This document shows, one piece after another, positions 8,967 through 17,566 of a stretch of DNA of 64,000 nt; position 1 is the stretch's first letter; every line of letters begins with the position of its first letter. Location of the stretch: positions 372,001 through 436,000 of the forward strand of contig JAWKTK010000003.1 of assembly GCA_041399205.1 (NCBI GenBank), written 5' to 3'. Below the pieces are notes generated by a model, which did no database searches, was not told the DNA's origin, and saw nothing but the letters and a program-made list of their open reading frames with translations. Position numbers and translations under genes: made by a program. This DNA comes from JAGQOZ01 sp041399205 (GTDB taxonomy: Bacteria; Planctomycetota; Planctomycetia; Pirellulales; Pirellulaceae).

Positions 8967-11018
8967 ATGCAACGCTTTACTGTCCTGCGGCGTCTATGCC
9001 GAATCGTCTTATTGGTGCTGGCAGTGTCATCGTCGCGGGCGTTGACGGCCGAAGTAGAAGTTGCGGGCATCTATGTGGTGCCGCATCAATTTTCTGATCA
9101 GCTCAAATGGCGACGGCCGCCCGAACCGGAGCTGAGTGCCCGAACCGAATTGTTTGTGCGAAACGGTTCGACGGAAAACTTGGTTCTGCCCAATGGTTCG
9201 CTGACGTGGGACCAAAAGCTGCCGCAAACGCTTGTGAACGAAGGGCAATGGGCGTGGCACGGGACTCCCGATTCGTGGCTCGAGGAACAAACAAGCGTGC
9301 CACCTGGATCTTTGCTGGCGCTGGAATGGAATGGGCGTTCGGCTGCATGGGGGATTGGATCTCGCCATTCGCTGCAGATGGTGGGCGTACCCAATCCGTT
9401 GGAAATCGATTTAGCAAAGCAAGATATTGGCATTTCATCCGTGTCGTTCATCGCGCCGGACGATTCCGTTTATCCGCAACGCATGGTGGTGCATGTGGCC
9501 AACATGTTGTCACAAGATGTTACGTTGGCGGGCTATCGACTCTGGTTGGCCCAGCCGGATGAATCGGTGCACGTGTTTTACGCAAGCGACCTCAATGCGC
9601 CGTGGAAAGCGTTTGGCGAGCGGCCGTTGATTCAGTCGCAGAGCCGTTCCGGTTTTGAAGTTGAATTCGAACGGCTGCCGCTGACCTATTGTGTGTTAGA
9701 AGTGATGGTGTTGCGAACCGATGGTTCGCGCCAATCATTGTGGGCCAAGCTGCGCATCAAGCCCGATCGTTTTGATATCAGCGGAGGCTGGGTGGCGTCG
9801 AATGTGGGCGGCACCAATAGTTTGACCATGCTGCCCTATTTGAAGACGCTGAAACGCATGCACATCAATACGGGCCAAATTGAAAATGTGTCCGGCTACA
9901 CGGACAACGCCGAACTTTATTCGCAATATCCCATCAAGCTGTTCAACCGTTTGCAGCCGGTCAGTCGGTTCGAAGCGGATCAAGAATTGGCCAAGGTGCA
10001 CGCCGTCGAATTTCTGGGCGAACCGCAGTATGGCGGTGGTCGTCCGGTGCCTCCGCAAGAGGTTTACGACCAGCTATTGCCTTATCAGACCAGTCGTCTG
10101 CCTACGACGGTCACGTTCAGCGAAGAACACAATTGGAGGTACTACGCGGGCATTTCTGACTTTCCGCACTACGATGCTTATCGAGTGACTGCGCCGGCGG
10201 CCGATGCGTGGCGCAGCTACGATCGTTGGAATGGCAAGCAAATTCGTTGGGCCGCGCCGCTGGAAACCATCGGCGATATGACTCGTAGCCTGAAGCATCA
10301 CCATCGGCCTCGTCCTATCGCCTATTGGGCGCAAGGAGCCCATCATGATTGGCGAGGTTACGGGCGGCAGCGAAGTTCGCCCAACCCGGATGAACTGGCG
10401 GCACAAGCGTACCAAGGCTTGGCGAATCACATCACTTCGCTCTATTGGTTCAACTTGAGCATTGAATCGTTAGCCAAGTTTCCCGATTTGATCGAACCGA
10501 TCACTCGCATCAATCGAGAAATCCGGATGTTGGATTCGCTGATGGTGGAAGGAGATGCAACGTTTCACCAGCGCATTGCGTCTGATGGTTCGCCAGATCT
10601 AGATGTGAACATGATCGCCGGCCCGGAAGCGGCCGTCATCTTTGTCCAGAACTTGGACTATTCGATTGATGAAACCAAGAATGAATTCATATTTTCCAAC
10701 CGCGATGTCACAGTTTCGTTGCCCATGCCGGCGTGGTTTGGTTCACACTTGGTTGCGTTCAAGGTCAATGCGGATGGAGTTCAAGGCGCGAACTGTTCGT
10801 TTTCCAGTGATTTGCGAGAAGTGACAATTACCGATACCATTCGCGTGGCGGGAATCTACGTGGTGACCACCAATCCGGATCTGCGAACCCAATTAGCCGC
10901 CAAGCATCAAGCGTTAGTCGAAACAGAAAACGTCATCGATTTTCATCCGGGCGTGAACCCGGACGACACAAATTCGCTCGTAGAATTAGCGAAAGATCCT
11001 GCCGGTCGGCGCGAATAG
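8967..11018 (+). CDS. Large secreted protein, glycoside-hydrolase-like middle region
   Basis: The protein has 683 residues, starting from the ATG at 8967 so that it begins with a signal peptide (MQRFTVLRR, then a hydrophobic core ending ALTA). The first 300 residues look like beta-sandwich modules. The middle (about 330-560) has features of a TIM-barrel hydrolase: a DFPHYDAYR stretch, PIAYWAQGAHHDW, and an alanine-rich helix before ITSLYWFN. The C-terminal part is again beta-rich. No family or catalytic pair could be fixed, so the function is unknown; it probably acts on a polysaccharide in the periplasm or outside the cell. Confidence 0.7.
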   Translation: MQRFTVLRRLCRIVLLVLAVSSSRALTAEVEVAGIYVVPHQFSDQLKWRRPPEPELSARTELFVRNGSTENLVLPNGSLTWDQKLPQTLVNEGQWAWHGTPDSWLEEQTSVPPGSLLALEWNGRSAAWGIGSRHSLQMVGVPNPLEIDLAKQDIGISSVSFIAPDDSVYPQRMVVHVANMLSQDVTLAGYRLWLAQPDESVHVFYASDLNAPWKAFGERPLIQSQSRSGFEVEFERLPLTYCVLEVMVLRTDGSRQSLWAKLRIKPDRFDISGGWVASNVGGTNSLTMLPYLKTLKRMHINTGQIENVSGYTDNAELYSQYPIKLFNRLQPVSRFEADQELAKVHAVEFLGEPQYGGGRPVPPQEVYDQLLPYQTSRLPTTVTFSEEHNWRYYAGISDFPHYDAYRVTAPAADAWRSYDRWNGKQIRWAAPLETIGDMTRSLKHHHRPRPIAYWAQGAHHDWRGYGRQRSSPNPDELAAQAYQGLANHITSLYWFNLSIESLAKFPDLIEPITRINREIRMLDSLMVEGDATFHQRIASDGSPDLDVNMIAGPEAAVIFVQNLDYSIDETKNEFIFSNRDVTVSLPMPAWFGSHLVAFKVNADGVQGANCSFSSDLREVTITDTIRVAGIYVVTTNPDLRTQLAAKHQALVETENVIDFHPGVNPDDTNSLVELAKDPAGRRE

Positions 11019-11085
11019 CGTTCCGGTATAGAATCTGGCATACGCTGCACGCTCACTGCTAGCAGCTCTCCATGACGGACGGACC

Positions 11086-11823
11086 GTGAACAACGCCAGC
11101 GAAAATTCGGTTAACCAATCGACGCCCATCTTTTGTGCAGAAGATGTCAAAAAAGTTTATGACATGGGCGAAGTTCAAGTGCATGCGCTGCGCGGCATCG
11201 ACTTGCAGCTGTATGCCAGCGAATTCGTCGTTCTGTTGGGTCCGTCCGGAAGTGGCAAGTCAACGCTGTTGAATATTCTGGGCGGTCTGGACGTGCCCAC
11301 TTCGGGCATCGTGCGCTATCTGGATCATGAACTGACCAAGTATGATGACACGGCGCTGACCAAGTTTCGTCGCCAACATGTCGGCTTTGTTTTCCAATTC
11401 TACAATCTGATTCCCAGCTTGACGGCCAAAGAAAATGTCGCCCTGATTACGGATATTGCTGACAATCCCATGTCACCCGCCGATGCGTTAGACATGGTGG
11501 GACTGCACGAACGCATGAATCACTTTCCAGCCCAGATGTCGGGCGGCGAACAACAACGAGTCGCGATCGCTCGTGCTATTGCCAAGCGTCCCGACGTGCT
11601 TTTGTGTGACGAACCGACCGGCGCGTTGGACATTCACACCGGCATGGTGGTGTTGGAGGTGATTGATCGAATCAATCGCGAGCTTGGAACCACCACGGCT
11701 GTCATCACGCACAACGCGGCCATTTCCCAGATGGCACATCGCGTCATCTCGATGGCGGATGGCAAGATCTCCGGCGTGAAGGAAAATCATCAGCGGCTGA
11801 CCGCCAAGGAGCTGGACTGGTGA
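11086..11823 (+). CDS. ABC transporter ATP-binding protein, MacB/LolD type
   Basis: The protein has 245 residues. Walker A is GPSGSGKST, the Q-loop is FVFQFYNL, the signature is MSGGEQQR, Walker B is VLLCDEPTGALD and the switch His is in VITHN. The FQFYNLIP and DEPTGALD stretches are typical of the MacB/LolD/FtsE-like clade that powers mechanotransmission rather than substrate translocation. The GTG at 11086 is used because the ATG just upstream meets a stop. Its stop overlaps the GTG of the permease by four bases, so the two are coupled. Confidence 0.9.
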   Translation: MNNASENSVNQSTPIFCAEDVKKVYDMGEVQVHALRGIDLQLYASEFVVLLGPSGSGKSTLLNILGGLDVPTSGIVRYLDHELTKYDDTALTKFRRQHVGFVFQFYNLIPSLTAKENVALITDIADNPMSPADALDMVGLHERMNHFPAQMSGGEQQRVAIARAIAKRPDVLLCDEPTGALDIHTGMVVLEVIDRINRELGTTTAVITHNAAISQMAHRVISMADGKISGVKENHQRLTAKELDW

Positions 11824-14189
11824 TCATTCGCGCGATTGACCGGAAGTTGCTGCGAGATCTGAGTCATACCAAAGGGCAAGCGCTGGCGATTTCGCTGGTC
11901 ATTTCGTGTGGCGTGGCGATGTTCATCATGTCGCTCAGCACGTTGGAATCGCTCCGGATCACGCGTCAACGCTACTATGACAACTACGCCTTTGCACACG
12001 TGTTCGCTCGTTTGAAACGAGCCCCCGAATCGCTACGAGAACGCATTGCGGAAATCCCGGACGTCGCCAGCGTGACCACTCGAGTTGTGCAGGACGTGAC
12101 CCTGGATATCCCTTCGCTGCCCGAACCGGCGGTAGGCCGTTTGATTTCCTTGCCGCCGCGCCGCAATGAAGGACTGAATCGCATCTTCCTGCGAGAAGGC
12201 CGTTACGTGGAACGGAATCGAGGTGGCGAGGTGTTGGTGGGCGAATCGTTTGCCAAGGCTCATGATCTGCATCCGGGAGATTCCGTGCTGGCGATTATGA
12301 ACGGTCGCAAACAAGCGTTGAAAATTGTCGGTGTGGCTCTTTCTCCCGAATATATTTTGCAAATCCGTGAAGGAGAACTGCTGCCCGATGAGAAGCGGTT
12401 CGGCATCTTTTGGATGGACCAAGATGAATTGTCCGCCGTGTTTGACATGGACGGCGCGTTTAATGATGTGACCATGCGGCTGTTACGAGGAGCATCAGAG
12501 CAAGAAGTCTTGGATCGCTTGGATGATTTGATCGAACCTTACGGAGGAGTCGGTTCGTACGGTCGTGACCAACAATTGTCACATCGCTATTTGAGTGACG
12601 AAATGAGTCAGCTGCGAACGATGGGCATGATCGCTCCAATGATTTTTCTTTCCGTTGCCGCATTTTTGTTGAACGTGGTGATGAGCCGACAGATTCGCGT
12701 GCAGCGAGAACAAATTGCGGCACTTAAAGCGTTCGGCTACAACAAATATGAAGTTGGCTGGCACTATTTGAAGCTGGTCTTGCTGATTTCCGCCATCGGC
12801 ATGGTGCTGGGAATCGTCTTTGGAGTGCAATTGGGACGGAATCTGACCGTCATGTACACTCGGTTCTACAAGTTCCCTGTCTTCCAGTTTTTTCTGGATT
12901 GGCGAATTGTCATTGCCAGCGTGTTTGTCAGCGGAACGGCCGCGGCGTTGGGGACATTCGCGTCGGTACGTTCGGCCATTCGCTTGCCGCCGGCCGAGGC
13001 GATGCGACCGGAACCACCTGCCAACTATCGGCCCACGTTAGCGGAACGGACCGGTTTGGGCTTTCTGCTTTCGCCTGCTGGTCGCATGATCATGCGGAAC
13101 CTGGAACGCCAACCGCTGAAGTCATTCCTGTCGTGTTTGGGCATCGCCATGGCGGTATCGGTCTTGATTCTGGGCGCGTTCATGGAAGATTCGCTGGATT
13201 ACATCATCCATTTTCAGTTCTTCCTGTCGCAGCGCTATGACATGAATGTGGCACTGATTGAACCTTCTTCGCCAGAAACGATTCATGAAATTCGGCAGTT
13301 GCCTGGTGTGGTGCATTGCGAACCGTATCGCGCTGTCGCGACGAAGATGCGTTTTGGGCCGGTTGAGCGTCGAGTCGGCATTATGGGCTTGGCGGAAGAT
13401 GCCGATCTGTTTCGTCTGATCAATGAACGCGAAGCACCCGTCGCCATGCCGCCGGATGGCTTGATGCTTTCCAGTAAGCTGGCCGAATTGCTAGGCGCCA
13501 AACTGAATGATCGAATCACGGTGGAAGTCCAAGAAGGTGACCGTGAAGTACGTTTGGTTCCGGTGACGGCGTTAGTCACGGAATTTGGCGGCACCAATGC
13601 TTATATGTCGGCGACCGCGCTGCATCGTTTGTTGCAAGAAACCGACACCATTTCCGGCGCGTTTCTGACGATCGATCAAAACAGTTCAGAACCATTGTAT
13701 CGGAAGTTGAAGAACACGCCTCGAGTGGCTTCGGTCAGTGTGAAAGACGCGGCGCTGCAGAGTTTTCACGATACGATTGCGGAAAATCTGTCGTCCATGC
13801 GAGCGTTCAATATCATGTTCGCTTGCGTGATTGCCTTTGGCGTGGTTTATAACAACGCACGCATCTCGGTGGCCGAACGGAGTCGCGAACTGGCGACGCT
13901 ACGCGTCATCGGGTTTACTCGATCTGAAATCAGTCGCATCCTGTTAGGCGAAATGGCCATCATCACGGCACTGGCTATCCCGCTGGGGATGCTGATGGGG
14001 TACGGCTTTGGTTGGTACATGACGCAGGGCTTGGATACCGAAGTATACCGCATTCCGTTGGTCATCAACCCCACGACATACGCGTTTGCGGCCTGCGTGG
14101 TCATAGTGGCCACCATCATTTCCAGTATTGGCGTGCGGCGACAACTTTATAACTTGGATTTGGTCGCCGTGCTAAAGACCAAAGAATAA
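11820..14189 (+). CDS. ABC transporter permease with two FtsX-like domains
   Basis: The protein has 789 residues. An N-terminal membrane helix (about 15-40) is followed by a periplasmic MacB-PCD-like region. A first FtsX domain lies at about 265-385, with RVQREQIAALKAFGY after a helix. A second periplasmic region follows, and a second FtsX domain (about 660-785) contains ISVAERSRELATLRVIGFT. This long, duplicated form resembles the LolC/E-like or AttF/G-type permeases. It works with the preceding ATPase and the following fusion protein in an envelope export or lipoprotein-handling system; the substrate is unknown. Confidence 0.85.
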   Translation: MIIRAIDRKLLRDLSHTKGQALAISLVISCGVAMFIMSLSTLESLRITRQRYYDNYAFAHVFARLKRAPESLRERIAEIPDVASVTTRVVQDVTLDIPSLPEPAVGRLISLPPRRNEGLNRIFLREGRYVERNRGGEVLVGESFAKAHDLHPGDSVLAIMNGRKQALKIVGVALSPEYILQIREGELLPDEKRFGIFWMDQDELSAVFDMDGAFNDVTMRLLRGASEQEVLDRLDDLIEPYGGVGSYGRDQQLSHRYLSDEMSQLRTMGMIAPMIFLSVAAFLLNVVMSRQIRVQREQIAALKAFGYNKYEVGWHYLKLVLLISAIGMVLGIVFGVQLGRNLTVMYTRFYKFPVFQFFLDWRIVIASVFVSGTAAALGTFASVRSAIRLPPAEAMRPEPPANYRPTLAERTGLGFLLSPAGRMIMRNLERQPLKSFLSCLGIAMAVSVLILGAFMEDSLDYIIHFQFFLSQRYDMNVALIEPSSPETIHEIRQLPGVVHCEPYRAVATKMRFGPVERRVGIMGLAEDADLFRLINEREAPVAMPPDGLMLSSKLAELLGAKLNDRITVEVQEGDREVRLVPVTALVTEFGGTNAYMSATALHRLLQETDTISGAFLTIDQNSSEPLYRKLKNTPRVASVSVKDAALQSFHDTIAENLSSMRAFNIMFACVIAFGVVYNNARISVAERSRELATLRVIGFTRSEISRILLGEMAIITALAIPLGMLMGYGFGWYMTQGLDTEVYRIPLVINPTTYAFAACVVIVATIISSIGVRRQLYNLDLVAVLKTKE

Positions 14190-14209
14190 TAGAAATGGAG
14201 AAGTCGCGA

Positions 14210-15424
14210 ATGAAGAACCTCATTCGACGATTAGTGTGGAGCATTGGTGGACTGTTGATTGTAGGCCTGATTGTATATGGCTTTCTGCCCAAGCCCATTG
14301 ATGTGGATCTGGCCGAAGTGAGCCGAGGCGCGTTGCAAGTGACCGTGGATGAAGACGGAAAGACGCGAATCAAGGAAAAGTACATCGTTTCCGCGCCACT
14401 GGGAGGACGGCTGCTACGAATCAACTTAGATCCCGGCGATCATGTGACGTCGCAACAGACAGTCTTGGCGTCCCTTGCGCCCAGCGATCCGACGTTGCTG
14501 GATGCGCGAGCGATCGCGCAAGCGGATGCTCGAGTGAAAGCGGCGCAGGCGGCGTTGAATCGAGCGGACCCGCTGCTCGAGCAAGCTCGTTTGGCGCTCG
14601 ATTCGGCCGAAGTCGATCTCGGTCGGCAACGGCAATTATTCGAAAAAAACGCGGCATCGCAGCAAGCCTTGGACGACGCAGAACTGCTGTTTCGAACTCG
14701 ATCCGAAGAATACCGATCCGCTCGGTTCGCTCGAGAAATCGCCGAATACGAACTGCAGCAAGCGCAAGCCGCGCTCGTTCGCACTCAGCCTCAAAACGAT
14801 GCGAACGCCACGCAATGGCAATTCGATATCCAGTCACCCATTGATGGCGCCGTGTTGCGAATCTTGCAAGAGAGTTCTGCCGTGGTGACACCGGGCATGC
14901 CGCTGCTGGAGCTGGGTGATCCGCAAGATTTGGAAATTGAAATTGATGTGCTGTCTTCGGATGCGGTGAAGATTGGGCCGGGAGATCGAGTGATCATAGA
15001 ACACTGGGGTGGGCCGTATCCGCTGGAAGGTCGAGTGCGTTTGGTCGAACCATCGGCGTTCACCAAAATTTCTGCACTGGGTGTCGAAGAGCAACGTGTG
15101 TTTGTGATTGTCGATTTGGTCGAACCGATCGAACGCCGTAAGTCGTTAGGTGATGGATTTCGAATTGAAGGACGAATCGTCATTTGGGAAAGTGACGATG
15201 TGATCAAAGTTCCGACCAGCGCGCTGTTTCGAGACGCCGATCAGGAATGGGCGGTCTTTCGAGTGGAAGAGGCGACCATTCGGCAAGTCCAGGTGGAAAT
15301 CGGCCAATCCAACGGATTGGAGGCCCAGATTCTGAGCGGCCTGGAAGTGGGAGACCAAGTGGTGATGCACCCCAGCGACCAAGTAGCGGAGGGCGTTCGC
15401 ATTTCCTCGGAACTGGGAAAATAG
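14210..15424 (+). CDS. Periplasmic membrane-fusion (HlyD/MacA-type) protein
   Basis: The protein has about 404 residues: one N-terminal anchor helix (about 8-28), a split lipoyl/barrel-sandwich domain (about 45-90 and 205-240), a long coiled-coil hairpin rich in Ala, Arg and Gln (about 90-200), and a beta-barrel domain. It links an inner-membrane ABC permease to an outer-membrane exit or substrate. The frame opens with an ATG at 14195, but GGAG at 14197-14200 sits nine bases before the ATG at 14210, which is the better start. It completes the three-gene export operon begun at 11086. Confidence 0.85.
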   Translation: MKNLIRRLVWSIGGLLIVGLIVYGFLPKPIDVDLAEVSRGALQVTVDEDGKTRIKEKYIVSAPLGGRLLRINLDPGDHVTSQQTVLASLAPSDPTLLDARAIAQADARVKAAQAALNRADPLLEQARLALDSAEVDLGRQRQLFEKNAASQQALDDAELLFRTRSEEYRSARFAREIAEYELQQAQAALVRTQPQNDANATQWQFDIQSPIDGAVLRILQESSAVVTPGMPLLELGDPQDLEIEIDVLSSDAVKIGPGDRVIIEHWGGPYPLEGRVRLVEPSAFTKISALGVEEQRVFVIVDLVEPIERRKSLGDGFRIEGRIVIWESDDVIKVPTSALFRDADQEWAVFRVEEATIRQVQVEIGQSNGLEAQILSGLEVGDQVVMHPSDQVAEGVRISSELGK

Positions 15425-15549
15425 AGGGTCTGCCTGCTTCGATTCCGAAACTCGCTTTAAGCACAATTCGAAACAACGAATTACCTTCGCAGAAAAATTG
15501 ATAAAGGTTCAAAACTCATTCAAGAAATTCACGCAGATAACGTCTTTTC

Positions 15550-15566
15550 TTAACAATTACTTAACA
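15550..15566 (+). promoter_or_regulatory. PHO-box-like site upstream of pstS
   Basis: TTAACA at 15550-15555 and TTAACA at 15561-15566 form a direct repeat with an 11-base period. That matches the half-site and spacing known for PhoP boxes of Gram-positive bacteria and the geometry of PhoB boxes. A TAnnnT (TAGCCT) lies nine bases downstream and could serve as a -10. Two small hairpins (15603-15621 and about 15627-15641) lie in the presumed leader before the pstS ribosome site GGAGG. The role is inferred from position and the phoB gene downstream. Confidence 0.6.
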
Positions 15567-15663
15567 ATGGCCGGTTAGCCTTCTGGTTCACAGGATATTC
15601 ACAACCCAAGTCATTTGGGTTTAACACCCGCTTGTTGCGGGCGAACCTTACGGAGGCCAAACA

Positions 15664-16584
15664 ATGAAGACGGCACAATTTCTTTTGTTCTGGGCGGCAG
15701 TTCTGAGCCTGATCACTGGCTGCGGCGGTGGCAGCGGTAGCGGCGATTCCGACGAAATCATTATTTCCGGCCGCATGAACAGTAGCGGCACTTACAGTTA
15801 TTTCCAGGAGCGAGTTCTTGGGAAGAATCTGGATTATTCGACCAACATTTCGGACCAAGCCAGTTCCAAGGCTGTGGTCGAATTTGTAGCAAGTACTCCG
15901 AATGCCATTGGTTATAGTGGTATGGGAGCCGCCACGGATAAAGTTCGCATGTTGCCCGTTTCTGATAGTGGCGAAGCAGTCGAACCGACGCTGGAAAAAT
16001 GCCGTTGCCAATACTTATCGCTGGCTCGTCCATTGTACTTGTATACTTTGGGCGAACCGGAAGGCGCGCTGAAGCACTACATTGAATGGATCATGTCAGC
16101 CGAAGGGCAGAAGATTGTAATGGAAGCGGGTTACATACCGCTGGCAGAAGATAAGATGGTTACGCCGTCAGGTTCACCTGGGACCGATCTGGTAGAAATT
16201 CAAGTGGCAGGTTCGGACACCATGTCCGAAGTAGCCGGACTGTGGTCAGAGGCTTACAACAAGCTGCACGACAACGTGCGAATTTCGGTTAGCGGCGGTG
16301 GATCGGGCACGGGCATTGCCAGTCTGATTGACGGTTCGATCAGTATTGCGAATGCCAGCCGAGAGATGAAAGAAGAAGAACGAACTCTGGCATCTGAATC
16401 GAACGATGGCAAAGAAGTGATCGAATTCATTGTCGGGCAAGATGCGTTGGCGGTTTACGTCCACAAGGATAACCCGTTGCCCAGCATTAGCATTGCGGAT
16501 CTGAAGGAAATCTATGGTGAAGATGGATCGATTACACGTTGGTCTCAAGTAGCCGGATGGCCGAAGGCAGAAGATGGCGAGTAG
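15664..16584 (+). CDS. pstS: Phosphate-binding lipoprotein PstS, circularly permuted order
   Basis: The protein has 306 residues. A lipoprotein signal with lipobox ITGC (Cys20) is followed at once by what is normally the second half of PstS. This comprises ISGRMNSSGTY (35-44, the R..GSGT phosphate loop), NAIGYSG (80-86), LARPLYLY (120-127) and AEGQKIV with GYIPL (146-160). After a short linker comes the normal first half: EIQVAGSDTM (178-187), SVSGGGSGTG (208-217), ANASREM and a closing ITRWSQVAGWP. Total length is that of an ordinary mature PstS. The phosphate ligand loops are all present but in swapped order. It overlaps pstC by 11 bases. It should bind periplasmic phosphate for PstCAB. Confidence 0.85.
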   Translation: MKTAQFLLFWAAVLSLITGCGGGSGSGDSDEIIISGRMNSSGTYSYFQERVLGKNLDYSTNISDQASSKAVVEFVASTPNAIGYSGMGAATDKVRMLPVSDSGEAVEPTLEKCRCQYLSLARPLYLYTLGEPEGALKHYIEWIMSAEGQKIVMEAGYIPLAEDKMVTPSGSPGTDLVEIQVAGSDTMSEVAGLWSEAYNKLHDNVRISVSGGGSGTGIASLIDGSISIANASREMKEEERTLASESNDGKEVIEFIVGQDALAVYVHKDNPLPSISIADLKEIYGEDGSITRWSQVAGWPKAEDGE

Positions 16585-17566
16585 TAATGTGGCGGATGCC
16601 GGGCCGAACCGCAAAGGTTCGGCCTTCCAGTCGTTTCGACAGATTGTCGATTCGGTGGTAGATGCGTGCGAACCGATTGTCGAATGGATGATTCGACTTT
16701 CTGGTTGGAGTGCGATTGTTTTTGTATTGGCGATCTTTGCATTCGTCTTTGCACAAGCGTTTTTTGTATTCGAACAAGATTCAATGATTCCTTCCTTGTG
16801 GATGAAATTGGATTTTGTCGAATTCTTTACCAGCGTCAAATGGCGTCCGACGTCGGTGGTTCGCGAACAGTACGGCATTGTTGCATTGTTGGCTGGAACC
16901 GGCGCGGTCACGTTAACGTCCATGGTGATTGCCGTTCCGTTGGGACTGGGCGCGGCCGTGTACGTTTCCGAATTCTGCCACGGCAAGACCAAAGAGACAC
17001 TGAAGATCATCATCGAACTGTTGGCTGCTATTCCATCCGTGGTATGGGGCTTTATCGGTGTGGCCGTTCTTGGTCCGTTGATCATTGACATTACTGGTTC
17101 ACCCATCGGTGTGAACGTGCTGAATGCCAGTTTGATTTTGGCTTTGATGAGCGTGCCGGTCATTGTGTCTGTCGGCGAAGATTCGTTGAAGGCAGTTCCG
17201 GATTCTTACCGAGAAGCGGCGGAAGCGTTGGGAGCAACCAAGTGGGAAGTCGTTTACCGAGTTCTCTTTCCGGCAGCCAAGAACGGCTTGTTGGCCGCAG
17301 TATTGTTGGGCGTGGGCCGCGCTATCGGCGAAACGATGGCCGTACTGATGGCATCCGGGCATAAAGCACAAATTCCCGGCGGTCTGCTGGACCCGGCCAG
17401 AACATTGACCGCGACGATTGCCGCGGAAATGGGTGAAGCTCCACGAGGTGGGGATCATTACCGAGTCTTGTTCTTGATCGGTATCGTGCTGTTTGTGTTG
17501 ACGTTCTTGGTCAACCTGATTGCCGACGTTGTGGTCAAAGGGATCAAGGGGAAACAGAATGGCTGA
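16574..17566 (+). CDS. pstC: Phosphate ABC transporter permease PstC
   Basis: The protein has 330 residues and six predicted membrane helices. The first is at about 42-66, preceded by a 40-residue cytoplasmic N-terminus, and the last is at about 300-322. The ATPase-contact EAA loop reads SYREAAEALGATKWEVVYRVLFPAA, split here as SYREAAEALGATKW and EVVYRVLFPAA. The family stretch GRAIGETMAVLMASGH is intact. The ATG overlaps the end of pstS, and the stop overlaps the pstA start by eight bases, so translation is probably coupled. Length and motifs are normal. Confidence 0.93.
   Translation: MASSNVADAGPNRKGSAFQSFRQIVDSVVDACEPIVEWMIRLSGWSAIVFVLAIFAFVFAQAFFVFEQDSMIPSLWMKLDFVEFFTSVKWRPTSVVREQYGIVALLAGTGAVTLTSMVIAVPLGLGAAVYVSEFCHGKTKETLKIIIELLAAIPSVVWGFIGVAVLGPLIIDITGSPIGVNVLNASLILALMSVPVIVSVGEDSLKAVPDSYREAAEALGATKWEVVYRVLFPAAKNGLLAAVLLGVGRAIGETMAVLMASGHKAQIPGGLLDPARTLTATIAAEMGEAPRGGDHYRVLFLIGIVLFVLTFLVNLIADVVVKGIKGKQNG

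Noticed and set aside
15664..16584. PstS order explained as two half-genes or a misread tandem
   Set aside because: The two halves are in one uninterrupted frame behind a single lipoprotein signal, with one copy of each block and total length of a normal PstS.
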